Part shown: positions 18,301-26,720 of the stretch, one piece after another
How positions within the stretch are numbered: position 1 is the stretch's first letter
Layout of the letters: each line of letters begins with the position of its first letter
Assembly (NCBI GenBank): GCA_963664595.2
Contig: CAXXOK010000003.1
Span: 186,001 to 250,000 of the forward strand
Length of the DNA stretch: 64,000 nucleotides
Direction: 5' to 3'
Source: CAXXOK01 sp963664595
GTDB lineage: Bacteria; Bacillota; Clostridia; Christensenellales; Aristaeellaceae
The notes under the pieces: model-generated
Database searches by the model: none
Told to the model about the DNA's origin: nothing
What the model saw: the letters and a program-made list of their open reading frames with translations, nothing else
Program-made: the position numbers and the translations under genes

Positions 18301-18790
18301 TTTCCGCTGGGCTTTGCTGCGTGATGCTTTCCAGCGCGCGGGCGATGGCCGCCTGCACCGCATCGTACCGGCGCCAAAGCATCAGCCGCCCGTACTGGCG
18401 GCTTTGCGGCAGGGTATCCCGGGTCAGGCGGCGGTCAAACCACAGCCGCTCAGCGGCGGACAGGCGCGGGCCCTCCCCGTCGTCCGGGAACACCGCCTCC
18501 GGCGGGAGCGCGATATCCACAAGCTCGCCGGGCGGCAGCGGGCGCTGCGCGGCCGGATCGGCGTCAATCAGCAGAAACGCGGTTCGCGGGGGAACCGCGG
18601 CCGTATGTCCCTGTTCGTCCCGGGGCAGGCGGAAGTGGCTGGCGAAGGACTCTTTCAGGGTCAGCAGCGCATCGCCGCCCGTGCCGCCAAGGCCCACCGC
18701 CAGCAGCGCAACCCCGTTTCGCTGGGCGCGGTCCGGAAAAGTGAGGGTCTGCGCCCGCCGCATGGCGTGCTCATGAGATTTCATAGACAT
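15335..18790 (-). CDS. Tubulin-like GTPase-domain protein with C-terminal membrane anchor
   Basis: 1,151 residues. Near the N terminus, VALLAVGLGGTGGDALLTLK carries the glycine-rich nucleotide-binding loop of the bacterial tubulin-like (Tubulin_2) family, followed by FLLIDADP. The middle and C-terminal parts are long and unrecognised. A single hydrophobic segment, LLLCGALAAAVLYLHPRLL, lies about 50 residues from the end, so the protein may be tail-anchored in the membrane. The ATG at 18790 follows GAAAGG by six bases. The diguanylate cyclase gene lies 70 bp upstream on the same strand, so the two could be cotranscribed. Polymerisation and function are unknown; composition matches the chromosome. 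Confidence 0.72.
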   Translation of the reverse strand: MSMKSHEHAMRRAQTLTFPDRAQRNGVALLAVGLGGTGGDALLTLKESFASHFRLPRDEQGHTAAVPPRTAFLLIDADPAAQRPLPPGELVDIALPPEAVFPDDGEGPRLSAAERLWFDRRLTRDTLPQSRQYGRLMLWRRYDAVQAAIARALESITQQSPAETALPPVEIVLLTGVTGVVGSGAFLDLAQIIRHTVASSAALCARLYHITAYLVMPDISLDQLRALPSGSPALRLMKARAFAALKELDFWQRVPEHRTPYAVQTGDTVLIPWDAPPFDACHLLCRESTNGTIRAGAYSGIGQTIANRLLQLCAANPAQNGQYPHLALEAELRTKLQALAAKRPAALPLYAGYRSFGESTLSFSREGLLFFEAGCLLRSLLSSEKKEKALEALAQNYPLYAQPVSDTTDQYLRTVMDAAICTVSITCPLPDFSDAIPVKRPAADVPGRPQPAPHDLADQEPLLWRSQTLRLVINPEANRYLKTAWRQFSDFAAAALLDLSLGPFCLLSNLRKDRGLLPSLREIINLLEKITLREAAGETRAYERCAASWQAYRDRALLNEKTRTLQYRDALNDYFHAVIGHEVYKAFTGAFTQLAQRVETFGKTLLSPLCAELELLADTLPADDEHKKSRDEHRLEIPGFIRRTITETAPGRLRLLTQSNEAGDGFRREIKERLHRRLQAAAEQDGGVSALLEILNDLFFDRETGGNGWIKEKSATDELAPLLSDVIHSQTLSGPHPFGTNPTGINRLFADLCDGLFDAQATLEAHQASPGFYRRIHALCLAADVLFEDSNAPLKTMDGIMPFGIESPHDDGRVNSLLEEFLPYTPPSALSDPSARLRDSVFMRTVTEGIVRSAHPFFRMDADDTHAPCAQAGCLFVPDDSPLLLRGLQDTISEFHMAAVSSGLHDQLYCLSLLGGLPLYRYGMLRALETAYEETLQSANGCPGLHLVCTAETDAPYTADWTLLPSPRPYCFFSAHGSVREEARFAAARALTARARACGMLTVDDAKNPPRITVNLLYGGAQGGEPLSAAEIRQQADALARPGSTPEQTREAVIHYRDSAARETLPVACGPECMIPFLGLDSGPCSPWDAALAQDAAALEAARNNYLLLCGALAAAVLYLHPRLLHALKTQVEGWEYLAGIAAEQTENEQP

Positions 18791-18860
18791 ACAGAACCTT
18801 TCGAGAGGACGATGCAGGGAGGGCGAACGCCCGGAAGGAACCCGAAAAGGGGGTATGCGG

Positions 18861-20006
18861 TTAGGTCTCCGGCTCGCATTTTTTTGCGCTCTTGGCCTGA
18901 TACATTTTATGGTCCGCGCGTTTAAACAAATCGCTTACGTGTTGGTCGGTCTTCGGATCCCATACCGAATAGCCGATGCTCAGCGTGGTGGAGGCCGCAT
19001 CGTTTTTCCACTGGACGACGTTGGCCTGAATGGAGGCAATCCTGTCCTCCACGGCCTGGAGATCCGCGGCGTGGTACACAAGGCAGAACTCATCCCCGCC
19101 GTAGCGCGCCAGAAACGCAGTGGTATTTTTGCAGGACTGCTTCAGGATTTCAGATATCTCAACCAAAACCTGGTCGCCGAAGTGATGGCCATAGGTGTCG
19201 TTGATCTGTTTGAAACCGTCCACATCCATCATGATCAGCGCAAGCAAGCCACCATCCGGGGGAGCCTTCGTTTCCTGAAACAGGTATTTGGTCAGCTCCC
19301 GCCGGTTGTTGATGCCCGTAAGCGGATCGGTGGAAATCTGCCGGTTGAGCGAATCAATATACATCATCATGGTGGAAAGCGCAATGAAGACCCAAATCAG
19401 CGTTACACCGTAAAAAAACGTCTGGACCACGCCGCCGATGGCGGGCAGCAGCACAAAGCCCGCCAGCAGGTAATTGCTGCGTTTCTGCTCGGCCCACGCG
19501 GCCCTGCGCCCGGCGATGAACGCGTGTGCGCTGGCGATGCCCAGATAGGTGTAGGCGACAATCGCATACGCAAAATAACCGATATTGCGCTGGTACCGGT
19601 TATTTTCATCCAGGGTGAACACGACGGGGTTTTTCAGGTTATAAAGCGCCAGGAGGATTACGAGAAGCAGCGGAATCGCCAGCAGCCGCAGTCTGCGGCG
19701 TATTTTATACCGGTCCTTGCTCAGGTAAAGCTCCACATAAACGACCCAGAGATAGGGAAGGAGCGTATTGAGGATAAAGTACAGCGTTTCCGCGGTCATT
19801 TTCACGGTCCGCGCATGGGGAAACATAGCTCCGTCCAGCAGCCAGCAGACAGCATCGGCAATCAGCATGGCGATGGTGGCGTACACAAACCGGTTAAAAT
19901 GCCTCTGCACTGTGGAGGATCCTGTAACGCTGTGCTGATTGAACAGGATAACCAGCAACAGGCTGATGCCGATCACGCTGATTTCAACATAGAGTGCGTT
20001 TTGCAT
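18861..20006 (-). CDS. Membrane-bound diguanylate cyclase (GGDEF)
   Basis: 381 residues. The first 215 or so contain six to seven hydrophobic segments, and the rest is a GGDEF domain with an intact ARYGGDEF active-site motif and the upstream DPLTGINNRREL signature. It should make cyclic di-GMP from two GTP. No RxxD inhibitory site is seen at the usual position before GGDEF. ATG at 20006 follows GGAGG. It is one of three GGDEF proteins in the window and may be cotranscribed with the tubulin-like gene downstream. No c-di-GMP riboswitch was found nearby. Confidence 0.9.
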   Translation of the reverse strand: MQNALYVEISVIGISLLLVILFNQHSVTGSSTVQRHFNRFVYATIAMLIADAVCWLLDGAMFPHARTVKMTAETLYFILNTLLPYLWVVYVELYLSKDRYKIRRRLRLLAIPLLLVILLALYNLKNPVVFTLDENNRYQRNIGYFAYAIVAYTYLGIASAHAFIAGRRAAWAEQKRSNYLLAGFVLLPAIGGVVQTFFYGVTLIWVFIALSTMMMYIDSLNRQISTDPLTGINNRRELTKYLFQETKAPPDGGLLALIMMDVDGFKQINDTYGHHFGDQVLVEISEILKQSCKNTTAFLARYGGDEFCLVYHAADLQAVEDRIASIQANVVQWKNDAASTTLSIGYSVWDPKTDQHVSDLFKRADHKMYQAKSAKKCEPET

Positions 20007-20248
20007 GGTGATCCTCCATTGCCGGGCTGCGCGTATAAAACTACTATGGAATATATATACAAGATTGATAATTTAATTCAGGAGCATTCCGTAAAGATTA
20101 GATACATTCTGAGGCACACAAAGATAAGGCAGCCACTAATCCTCAAGAATATTGCATATCTCTATGAAATACTCATACTGTATCACGATGGATAAAAACG
20201 GTCAAGAAAATGTGTGATCACTTGATATAAAGGGCAATTGTCTGCTGG

Positions 20249-20409
20249 GAAACCGCTGAAGAGATCCTCTTCATGCTGGCGCGGTATCTTTCCGACGGTG
20301 TGGAGCCGCGAAACCTTCGACAGTACGCTGCTACTACTTCAGGTTCCGCAGCCCCAATCTGACGAAAAGCTAACATGCCATCGCACAAGTGGATTATTCA
20401 TTGTTTCCC
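20249..20409 (+). repeat. Repeat family A, copy 1
   Basis: This shares with the copies at 30391 and 41488 the blocks gcgaaacctt, ttccgcagcccc, ctgacgaaaagct and ccatcgcacaag, in the same order and spacing. It lies downstream of the macro-like gene in an otherwise empty 470-bp gap (20007-20479) whose remainder is AT-rich and featureless. Confidence 0.85.
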
Positions 20410-20479
20410 AAGGGTTCTGATTTTTTCGACGGCAAAGGGAACTACGGTATCGGTAATGGAGACTATTGTTGAGCAGCGA

Positions 20480-21310
20480 TTACAATTCACAGCCATTTGA
20501 TATACAACAGCAATTCTTTGCCATCCATTGTAAATCACGAATGATGCTGACAATATCCAGATTCAGATAATCTTTCCAACGGATTTTTATCGTCAATCTT
20601 GTAATGTTATGACCGTCTCTTGATCTGTGTAAACAGTAAGCACAGGCAATTGCTTTTATCATATTATACTTTGTAATTCCTACACCAGCGGGGCCTGTTC
20701 CGATAATTGGGATGAACAATTTGTTATTCTTGATTGTCAAAGAGCTTTCTTGTTTAAATAAATCTGTAATAGCACGACATAAATCCTCAGCCTTTGTATC
20801 AATGATTCCCGGTTTGCTGATATTGGACATAACCAAAAAAATGAAGAATTTGTTATAATTGGCAGCATTTACAGAGAAGACGGTTCCGTATTTGGCCTTT
20901 TGTCCGTTTAAACTCAATCGCGCCTCATTTAACCTGTCTTCCACTTGCCTGCTATACTTTTTTTGCATTAATTGATAATGAATACTGTTTTCTCCAATAA
21001 TTGTGCGGTCACAAGAAAGGATATCATTAATGCCCACAACAATCGTTGCGTTTTTCTTTTTTAGTATATTGCCAGGCCGAACACAAAGTTCGCAATCACT
21101 TTCTTTTACATGAATTACTTTAAATAATGGAAGCAGATAATATACCGAAGTTAATGCGATTGCAATACATAATACGCACCACGGGGTTTTAATAAACTGA
21201 GGAACAGAAATGCTTTGATAATTGAGCAATTCGATAACTGTCCACCATCCGCCAAGGATTCCAAATCCGGTTTTCATAATTTGTCCGAAAAGGGATAATA
21301 AAGTTTTCAC
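20480..21310 (-). CDS. Two-TM plus macro-like domain protein, type II Thoeris ThsA-like
   Basis: 276 residues with a GTG start (21310) seven bases after AAAGGAG. Two hydrophobic segments, about residues 10-29 and 42-65, precede a soluble domain. There, VVGINDILSCDRTIIGENS, KYGTVFSVN and IPIIGTGPAGVGI resemble a macro/DUF6430 nucleotide-binding fold. In type II Thoeris, ThsA has two TM segments plus a macro domain and binds an ADP-ribose-type signal made by a TIR partner. No TIR gene is adjacent, so this may be an orphan effector or may work with a distant partner such as the SEFIR protein at 44426. The gene is AT-rich, which suggests transfer. The family call is from remembered architecture. 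Confidence 0.6.
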   Translation of the reverse strand: MKTLLSLFGQIMKTGFGILGGWWTVIELLNYQSISVPQFIKTPWCVLCIAIALTSVYYLLPLFKVIHVKESDCELCVRPGNILKKKNATIVVGINDILSCDRTIIGENSIHYQLMQKKYSRQVEDRLNEARLSLNGQKAKYGTVFSVNAANYNKFFIFLVMSNISKPGIIDTKAEDLCRAITDLFKQESSLTIKNNKLFIPIIGTGPAGVGITKYNMIKAIACAYCLHRSRDGHNITRLTIKIRWKDYLNLDIVSIIRDLQWMAKNCCCISNGCEL

Positions 21311-21612
21311 GATATGACTCCTTTATTGTTTTACTGCGGAATAAATAGTACGGATCAGTTTCAAACGTTCTTGGGCTTTTTTCCGGCTATGAAATTATCT
21401 TGTTCTCGTGCGCTTCGAAGTTTTTATATGGCTTTATTCATTCCATTAGCCGCTGCGAGGTGTATAAACGAATAAATTAGTAAAGTATAATTAGTAAACT
21501 GTTGGAAGCATAGCATAAAACGATGAATAGGGCAAGCGAATGAAACAGAGCCTCTATAAAGAGGGATTTATCGTTGACATTATGCGTTTTATATTGAAAA
21601 GGTTTCCCTCCC

Positions 21613-21641
21613 TTGACATCCCCCCCTACATTTGCTATCCT
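21613..21641 (+). promoter_or_regulatory. Consensus promoter of the methionine operon leader
   Basis: TTGACA (21613-21618) and TATCCT (21636-21641) are spaced 17 bp apart. Transcription should begin near 21648, giving a leader of about 400 nt before metA that contains a short Met-rich ORF and a terminator. Confidence 0.75.
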
Positions 21642-21677
21642 ATATCCATTCGAACGGCTGGTAAAGGAGGCGATCTG

Positions 21678-21740
21678 ATGGCTAAGGAGATGCGAATGCC
21701 CTGTCAGATGTTGTGTCGCCCCGAATACGGTCGTGGTTGA
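21678..21740 (+). CDS. Met-rich 20-residue leader peptide upstream of metA
   Basis: The ORF encodes MAKEMRMPCQMLCRPEYGRG and begins seven bases after AAAGGAGG (21663-21670), one of the best ribosome binding sites in the window. Four of 20 residues are Met and two are Cys. It lies 30 nt inside the predicted transcript, and a strong terminator follows 34 nt after its stop. This is the arrangement expected of ribosome-mediated attenuation: scarce Met-tRNA would stall ribosomes at the ATG cluster and favour readthrough into metA-metF-metH. Translation and control are inferred; no anti-terminator has been demonstrated. Confidence 0.5.
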   Translation: MAKEMRMPCQMLCRPEYGRG

Positions 21741-21773
21741 GCGGCTTTTTGCCGCCTTGTAATGAATTTTCAT

Positions 21774-21806
21774 CAACCCTTCCCGCATCGGGAAGGGTTG
21801 TTTTCT
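21774..21806 (+). terminator. Rho-independent terminator/attenuator before metA
   Basis: Arm CAACCCTTCCCG (21774-21785) pairs with CGGGAAGGGTTG (21789-21800) around a 3-nt loop and is followed by TTTTCTT. It lies between the leader peptide and metA (start 22047), so it must be bypassed for metA expression from the 21613 promoter. Confidence 0.8.
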
Positions 21807-22046
21807 TGTTGAAAAGGTTTCGGGCTTCACTGCCCGTGCCCGGCGCGGGCTGTGCCGGGGCGGTTTTGTGAAAACCATGCGTAAACGCATACCGAAACCC
21901 CCTGTATATGCGTTCCACCCCTGCGGCTTTCGTCCCTGTCCGCGCCGCCTGCCCAGCCGTGCAGGCTTTGACGGAACGGGACCGCAGCCCGCGGCCCTGC
22001 GCGCCGTGTAACCCGGCGCCCAGAAAAGAGAAAAAGGAGAGTTCCT

Positions 22047-22994
22047 ATGCCAGTAAAAATTCCGGATGCCCTCCCGGCTACCAAAATCCTCAATGAAGAA
22101 AACATCTTTGTGATGACGGAAAAGCGTTCCGCCACGCAGGATATCCGCCCGCTTCGGATTGCCATTTTAAACCTCATGCCCACCAAGGAAAAAACGGAAA
22201 CCCAGCTCCTGCGGCTGATCTCCAACTCCCCGCTCCAGGTGGAAATCACATTGGTGCGCACCGACAGCTATGAGTCCAAAAACGTATCCGCGGAATACCT
22301 GAACGCTTTCTACCGCACCTTTGAGGAGATTAAGGACGAGCTGTTCGACGGCTTCATCATCACCGGCGCGCCCGTGGAGAAGCTGGATTTTCAGGATGTG
22401 CTCTACTGGGACGAGCTGACCCGCATCATGCACTGGGCGGATGAGAATGTGTTTTCCACACTGTTCATCTGCTGGGCGGCGCAGGCGGGCCTGTACTTCC
22501 ACTATGGGATTGAAAAATTCCCGCTGGAGAAAAAGCTCTTCGGCGTGTACGAAACCCAGATCACCGATGTGCACGATAAACTGCTCTGCGGGCTGGACGA
22601 TACCTTTACCGTGCCCATGAGCCGCCATACCCGCCTCAACGAGGAGGCCGTGGAAGCCTGTGAGGATTTGATCATACTCGCCAAGTCCGCAACCACAGGC
22701 ACGGCCCTGGTGCGCAGCCGGGACGGCCGCCGCGTGTTTGCCACCGGGCATTCCGAGTACGACCGCGATTCGCTGGCCTCGGAATACTTCCGCGACTTGG
22801 GCAAGGGGATGCCCATGGATGTGCCCGACAACTATTTCCCCGACGGCGATCCCACCCGCGCGCCGCGCGTTACGTGGCATGCGCACGCCAGCCTGCTGTT
22901 TGCCAACTGGCTGAACTACTTTGTGTATCAGGAAACGCCCTACGACCTGCGCAAGGAGCTGCTGGAAAAGGAGAAGGCCGATGATCAGGATTGA
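22047..22994 (+). CDS. metA: Homoserine O-acetyltransferase (MetA family)
   Basis: 315 residues of the MetA glutamine amidotransferase-like family, which activates homoserine for methionine synthesis. The catalytic cysteine is C142 in FICWAAQAGLYFHYGI, and the His/Glu pair is in TGHSEYD. Residue 111 is Glu (GAPVEKLDF); in this family Glu111 goes with acetyl-CoA and Gly111 with succinyl-CoA, so acetyl transfer is predicted despite the traditional succinyltransferase name. ATG 22047 follows AAAAAGGAG. It is the first gene of metA-metF-metH and overlaps metF by 14 nt. Confidence 0.93.
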   Translation: MPVKIPDALPATKILNEENIFVMTEKRSATQDIRPLRIAILNLMPTKEKTETQLLRLISNSPLQVEITLVRTDSYESKNVSAEYLNAFYRTFEEIKDELFDGFIITGAPVEKLDFQDVLYWDELTRIMHWADENVFSTLFICWAAQAGLYFHYGIEKFPLEKKLFGVYETQITDVHDKLLCGLDDTFTVPMSRHTRLNEEAVEACEDLIILAKSATTGTALVRSRDGRRVFATGHSEYDRDSLASEYFRDLGKGMPMDVPDNYFPDGDPTRAPRVTWHAHASLLFANWLNYFVYQETPYDLRKELLEKEKADDQD

Positions 22995-23847
22995 TTCCCT
23001 GCTGAAGGATCAGGTGACGGTCAGCTGCGAGGTGTTCCCCCCGCGCGAGTTTGCGCGCTGCGAGGAGGCCAAGCGCGTGGTGGGCGAGATCGCCGATCTG
23101 AAACCGCTGTTCATCTCCGTTACCTACGGCGCGGCGGGCAAGGCCCCGCAGTTTACCCGCGACATCGCCCAAACCGTGCAGGCGCACGGCGTGCCTGCGC
23201 TTGCCCACCTCACCTGCATCAACTCCGCGATCGATACCGTGGACGCCGTGCTGGACGACCTGCTGGCGGCGGGCGTGTGCAACGTGCTGGCGCTGCGCGG
23301 CGATATCCCCGAGGGTGAGAGCGCGCCCCAGGCGACGCATTTTGAGCATGCCGCGCAGCTTGTGGCCCACATCAAACGGCGCGGCGGTTTTTGCGTCGGG
23401 GCGGCGTGCTACCCCGAGGGGCACCCCGAGGCTGAAAACCGGACCGCCGATCTGCGCCGCCTGCGGGAAAAGGTGGACGCGGGGGTGGATTTCCTCACCA
23501 CGCAAATGTTTTTTGATAACGCCACCCTATATAACTTTCTCTACCGCGCCCTGCGCGAGGGGATCGACCGGCCTGTGAGCGCGGGCATCATGCCGGTGAT
23601 CAGCGCCAAACAGATCAAGCGGATCACCGCGCTGTCGGGTGCCACGCTGCCGCCGCGCTTTCTGTCCATCGTGGACCGCTTCGGGGCGGATCCCGCGTCG
23701 ATGCGGCAGGCGGGCGTGGCCTATGCCACCGAGCAGATTGTGGATCTGATCGCCAACGGCATCCGGCATATCCATCTGTATACCATGAACCGGGCGGACG
23801 TAGCGGCCGACGTGTTCCGCAACCTCGGCGCGATCATTGGGAGGTAG
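22981..23847 (+). CDS. metF: Methylenetetrahydrofolate reductase
   Basis: This 288-residue TIM-barrel flavoenzyme reduces 5,10-methylene-THF to 5-methyl-THF, the methyl donor for MetH encoded directly downstream. Family motifs include EVFPPRE at the N terminus, ISVTYGA, the ALRGD segment, TTQMFFDN and AGIMPV. Start ATG 22981 has AAGGAG upstream and lies inside the metA 3' end (14-nt overlap), so translation is probably coupled. The length is normal for the bacterial short form without a regulatory domain. Confidence 0.93.
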   Translation: MIRIDSLLKDQVTVSCEVFPPREFARCEEAKRVVGEIADLKPLFISVTYGAAGKAPQFTRDIAQTVQAHGVPALAHLTCINSAIDTVDAVLDDLLAAGVCNVLALRGDIPEGESAPQATHFEHAAQLVAHIKRRGGFCVGAACYPEGHPEAENRTADLRRLREKVDAGVDFLTTQMFFDNATLYNFLYRALREGIDRPVSAGIMPVISAKQIKRITALSGATLPPRFLSIVDRFGADPASMRQAGVAYATEQIVDLIANGIRHIHLYTMNRADVAADVFRNLGAIIGR

Positions 23848-23849
23848 TC

Positions 23850-26291
23850 ATGCATCCGTTTTTAAAGCTTTTTACCCAGCGCCGCGTCATCTGGGACGGG
23901 TCCATGGGCGCGGTGCTCCAGTCGCAGGGGCTTACCGGCGGCCAGCAGCCCGCGCTGTGGAACCTTGATCACCCGGACCGGGTGCTGGCCGTGCACCGCG
24001 GCTACCTGCAAGCGGGCGCGGATGTGGTACTGTCCAACACCTTCGGCCTGAACCCGGACGAGTTTCCCGATACCTGGGAAACCCTTGTGGCGGAGGGCGT
24101 GCGCCTGGCCAGGCAGGCGGTGGCCGAGGCCGGACACGGCTTTGCCGCGCTGGACCTGACAGGGCTTGGAAAGCTGCTGCGCCCCTGGGGCGAGCAGGAG
24201 TTTGAGCACGCCGTAAGCCTGTATGATCAGCTGGCCTCCGCGGGCATCGCCGCGGGCTGCGACCTGATCATGCTGGAGACCATGACCTGCCTCAGGGAGG
24301 TCAAGGCGGGCGTGCTGGGCATCCAGGCGGCCAACCGGAGGCTGGCGGGGGAAAGCCCGCTGCCGCTGGCCGTCAGCCTGTCGTTTGCGGAAAACGGCCG
24401 TCTGCTAACGGGCGCGGATATCGAGGGCGCAGCCGCCATGCTCACCGCTATGGAAGGCGTGGATGTGCTCGGCCTCAACTGCCAGAACGCGCCCAAGGCG
24501 CTGATTCCCAATTTAAAAAGATTGATCGCCTGCGCGGACGGCCTCCCCGTGCTGTTTATGCCCAACGCGGGCATCCCGGAGCTGAGGGACAGCCGCACCG
24601 TGTTTTTGACCGATCCGGAGGCCTTTGCGGCCGACATGGCGGAAGCCGCCGCGCTGGGCGTGCAGGCCGTGGGCGGCTGCTGCGGCACCACCGAGGCGCA
24701 CATCCGCGCGCTGACGCGGGCCGTGGCCGACGTGCCCTATATAAAGGCCGTGAAGGAGCCAAAGAACGGGCTTGCCCCCTGCCGCGTATCGGGCCACAGC
24801 CAAACGGTGACGCTGGGTGAGCGGCCCGTGATCATCGGCGAGCGGCTGAACCCCACCGGCAAGCCGCGCATGAAACAGGCGCTGCGCGCCGGGGATATGG
24901 ATTACCTGAAGCACGAGGCCGCCGCCCAGCTGGACGCGGGCGCGGACTTGCTGGATGTGAACGTGGGCCTGCCCGATCTGGATGAGGCCGCCGTACTTAA
25001 GCAGGCCGCCGAGGCCGTGCAGACCGTGGTGGCCGCGCCCCTGCAGCTGGACAGCGCTTCCCCCGCCGCGCTGGAGGCCGCCCTGCGCGGCTATATCGGC
25101 AAGCCGGTCATCAACAGCGTGTCCGGCAAGCAATCCGTGATGGACGCGGTATTTCCGCTGGCAAAAAAGTATGGCGCGGCGCTGGTGGCGCTGTGCCTGG
25201 ATGAAAACGGCATCCCCGATACCGTGGACGGCCGCATTGCCATCGCCGAAAAAATGATCAAGGAAGCCGACCGCTACGGCATCGACCGCCGCGACCTGCT
25301 GTTTGACGCGCTTACCATGGCCGCCGCCGCCGACCCCGCCGCGCCCACCGTGACGCTTGTAACCGTGCGCCGCCTGCACGATGAGCTGCAGGTGAAAACC
25401 GTGCTGGGCGTCAGTAACGTGAGCTTCGGCCTGCCCAACCGCAGCCTGATCACGGCCTCGTTTCTGTCCATGGCCCTGCGCGACGGCCTGTCCGCCGCGA
25501 TTATCAACCCGCTGGACCCGCAGGTGCAGTCGGCCTTCTTCGCCGCTACCGCCGCGCTGGGGCACGACGAGGGCTTTGCCAGGTTCATTGATAGATTTTC
25601 TGCCGTCACCTTACAAGCGGTATCCGCCGGGCAAGCCGAGGCGGCTGCCAAGCCCGCGGCGGAGGCCGGGAGCGTGTCCGGGGCCATCATCGCCGGGATG
25701 GAAACCCCGGCGGCGGAGGCTGCCGTTGCCCTGCTGGATAAGGGGCTGCCGCCGCTGGAGCTGATCGAAAAGCATGTGATCCCGGCGCTGACGGAGATCG
25801 GCACGCGGTACGAGAACGGGAAAATCTTCCTGCCGCAGCTTATGCAGGCCGCCGCTGCCGCCAAGCGCGCCATCGCCGAGGCCACAAAGCGCATGCCCGC
25901 CGCCGAGCCGCAGGCGGACCAGAGCGTGGTGCTGGCTACCGTGGAGGGCGATGTGCACGACATCGGCAAGAACATCGTCGCCACCATGCTGCAAAGCTAC
26001 GGCTTTCACGTGGTGGATCTGGGCCGCAATGTGCCGCCCGCCGATGCCGTGGCCGCGCTGCAAAAAACCGGCGCGCGCTTTTTGGGCCTGTCCGCGCTGA
26101 TGACCACCACCGTGCCCGCCATGCGCGATACCATCGCCCTGGTGCGCGCGCAGTGCGCCGGGCCCGTGAAGATCATGGTCGGCGGCGCGGTGCTCACCCC
26201 CGGCCTGGCCAAAGAGATCGGCGCGGACTACTATGCCGCCGATGCCATGGCCTCGGTGCGGATTGCCAAAGAGGTGCTGGGGAAGGGTTGA
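23850..26291 (+). CDS. metH: Cobalamin-dependent methionine synthase, short form
   Basis: 813 residues in three parts. A homocysteine-binding barrel (about 1-300) has zinc-type cysteines in LGLNCQNAP and GGCCGTTEAH. A pterin-binding domain (about 325-590) has NPTGKPRMK and DVNVG. A B12-binding cap and Rossmann domain (about 600-810) has the cobalt-ligating H703 in DVHDIGKN. The C-terminal SAM reactivation domain of the roughly 1,200-residue enterobacterial enzyme is absent, as in many Clostridia, so reactivation needs another protein not seen here. The start follows GGGAGG, two bases after metF. It completes the methionine operon. Confidence 0.93.
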   Translation: MHPFLKLFTQRRVIWDGSMGAVLQSQGLTGGQQPALWNLDHPDRVLAVHRGYLQAGADVVLSNTFGLNPDEFPDTWETLVAEGVRLARQAVAEAGHGFAALDLTGLGKLLRPWGEQEFEHAVSLYDQLASAGIAAGCDLIMLETMTCLREVKAGVLGIQAANRRLAGESPLPLAVSLSFAENGRLLTGADIEGAAAMLTAMEGVDVLGLNCQNAPKALIPNLKRLIACADGLPVLFMPNAGIPELRDSRTVFLTDPEAFAADMAEAAALGVQAVGGCCGTTEAHIRALTRAVADVPYIKAVKEPKNGLAPCRVSGHSQTVTLGERPVIIGERLNPTGKPRMKQALRAGDMDYLKHEAAAQLDAGADLLDVNVGLPDLDEAAVLKQAAEAVQTVVAAPLQLDSASPAALEAALRGYIGKPVINSVSGKQSVMDAVFPLAKKYGAALVALCLDENGIPDTVDGRIAIAEKMIKEADRYGIDRRDLLFDALTMAAAADPAAPTVTLVTVRRLHDELQVKTVLGVSNVSFGLPNRSLITASFLSMALRDGLSAAIINPLDPQVQSAFFAATAALGHDEGFARFIDRFSAVTLQAVSAGQAEAAAKPAAEAGSVSGAIIAGMETPAAEAAVALLDKGLPPLELIEKHVIPALTEIGTRYENGKIFLPQLMQAAAAAKRAIAEATKRMPAAEPQADQSVVLATVEGDVHDIGKNIVATMLQSYGFHVVDLGRNVPPADAVAALQKTGARFLGLSALMTTTVPAMRDTIALVRAQCAGPVKIMVGGAVLTPGLAKEIGADYYAADAMASVRIAKEVLGKG

Positions 26292-26435
26292 TGAAATGCC
26301 CTGCATGCGGGTGGTTGTATTTCCGAAAGCATAGGCTTGCGAAGGTTTTGGCGTAGCGTTGTCGCTGCTTCAGGCTCTGTAAGCCCAACCTGACGAAAAT
26401 CTGACACACCATCGCACAGGCGCTTCCACCATCCC
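26289..26435 (+). repeat. Repeat family A, copy 2
   Basis: This contains gccctgcatgc, gcgaaggtttt, ggcgtagcgttg, ctgacgaaaat and caccatcgcacagg in the family order, starting almost at the metH stop. It is more diverged than copies 4 and 5. The gap 26436-26538 holds nothing recognisable. Confidence 0.8.
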
Positions 26436-26538
26436 GTACCCGGTTAAGGCTAGGCACAGTACAGTAGGGTTGGCGTACAAGGCCTTTCGCAAGGCTTGCC
26501 AACGATTACTGCAATAACCATTACTTTCATGCAGGAAA

Positions 26539-26688
26539 AGGATGATGAAAGCGCTTGTGCGATGGCGAATCGGGTTTTCATCACATCAGGTTCGCAAAGG
26601 CCGCGGTTGCAGCAACGCTTCGTCAAGGCCTTCGCGGGCCTGAGCTGGCGGAAATCAGATCGCCAGCGGGCAAGGGATTTGATCATCC
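26539..26688 (-). repeat. Repeat family A, copy 3 (inverted)
   Basis: The reverse complement carries the family blocks (aaatcccttgcc, tttccgcca, gcgaaggcctt, ccatcgcacaagcgctttcat). It lies opposite in orientation to copy 2, 100 bp away, so the pair forms an inverted duplication between metH and the first M42 gene. An apparent N-terminal extension of the M42 frame back to 26496 is this repeat, not protein. Confidence 0.85.
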
Positions 26689-26720
26689 TTTCCCTGCCAA
26701 CTCAGAAAGGGGGACATACA

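Noticed and set aside
21642..22046. SAM riboswitch upstream of metA
   Set aside because: No S-box core (GAGGGA/GGCCC-type conserved segments) is visible; the short ORF and terminator explain the leader better.
26496..26720. N-terminal extension of the first M42 peptidase
   Set aside because: The extension is translated repeat family A, and the M42 fold with a good ribosome binding site starts at ATG 26721.
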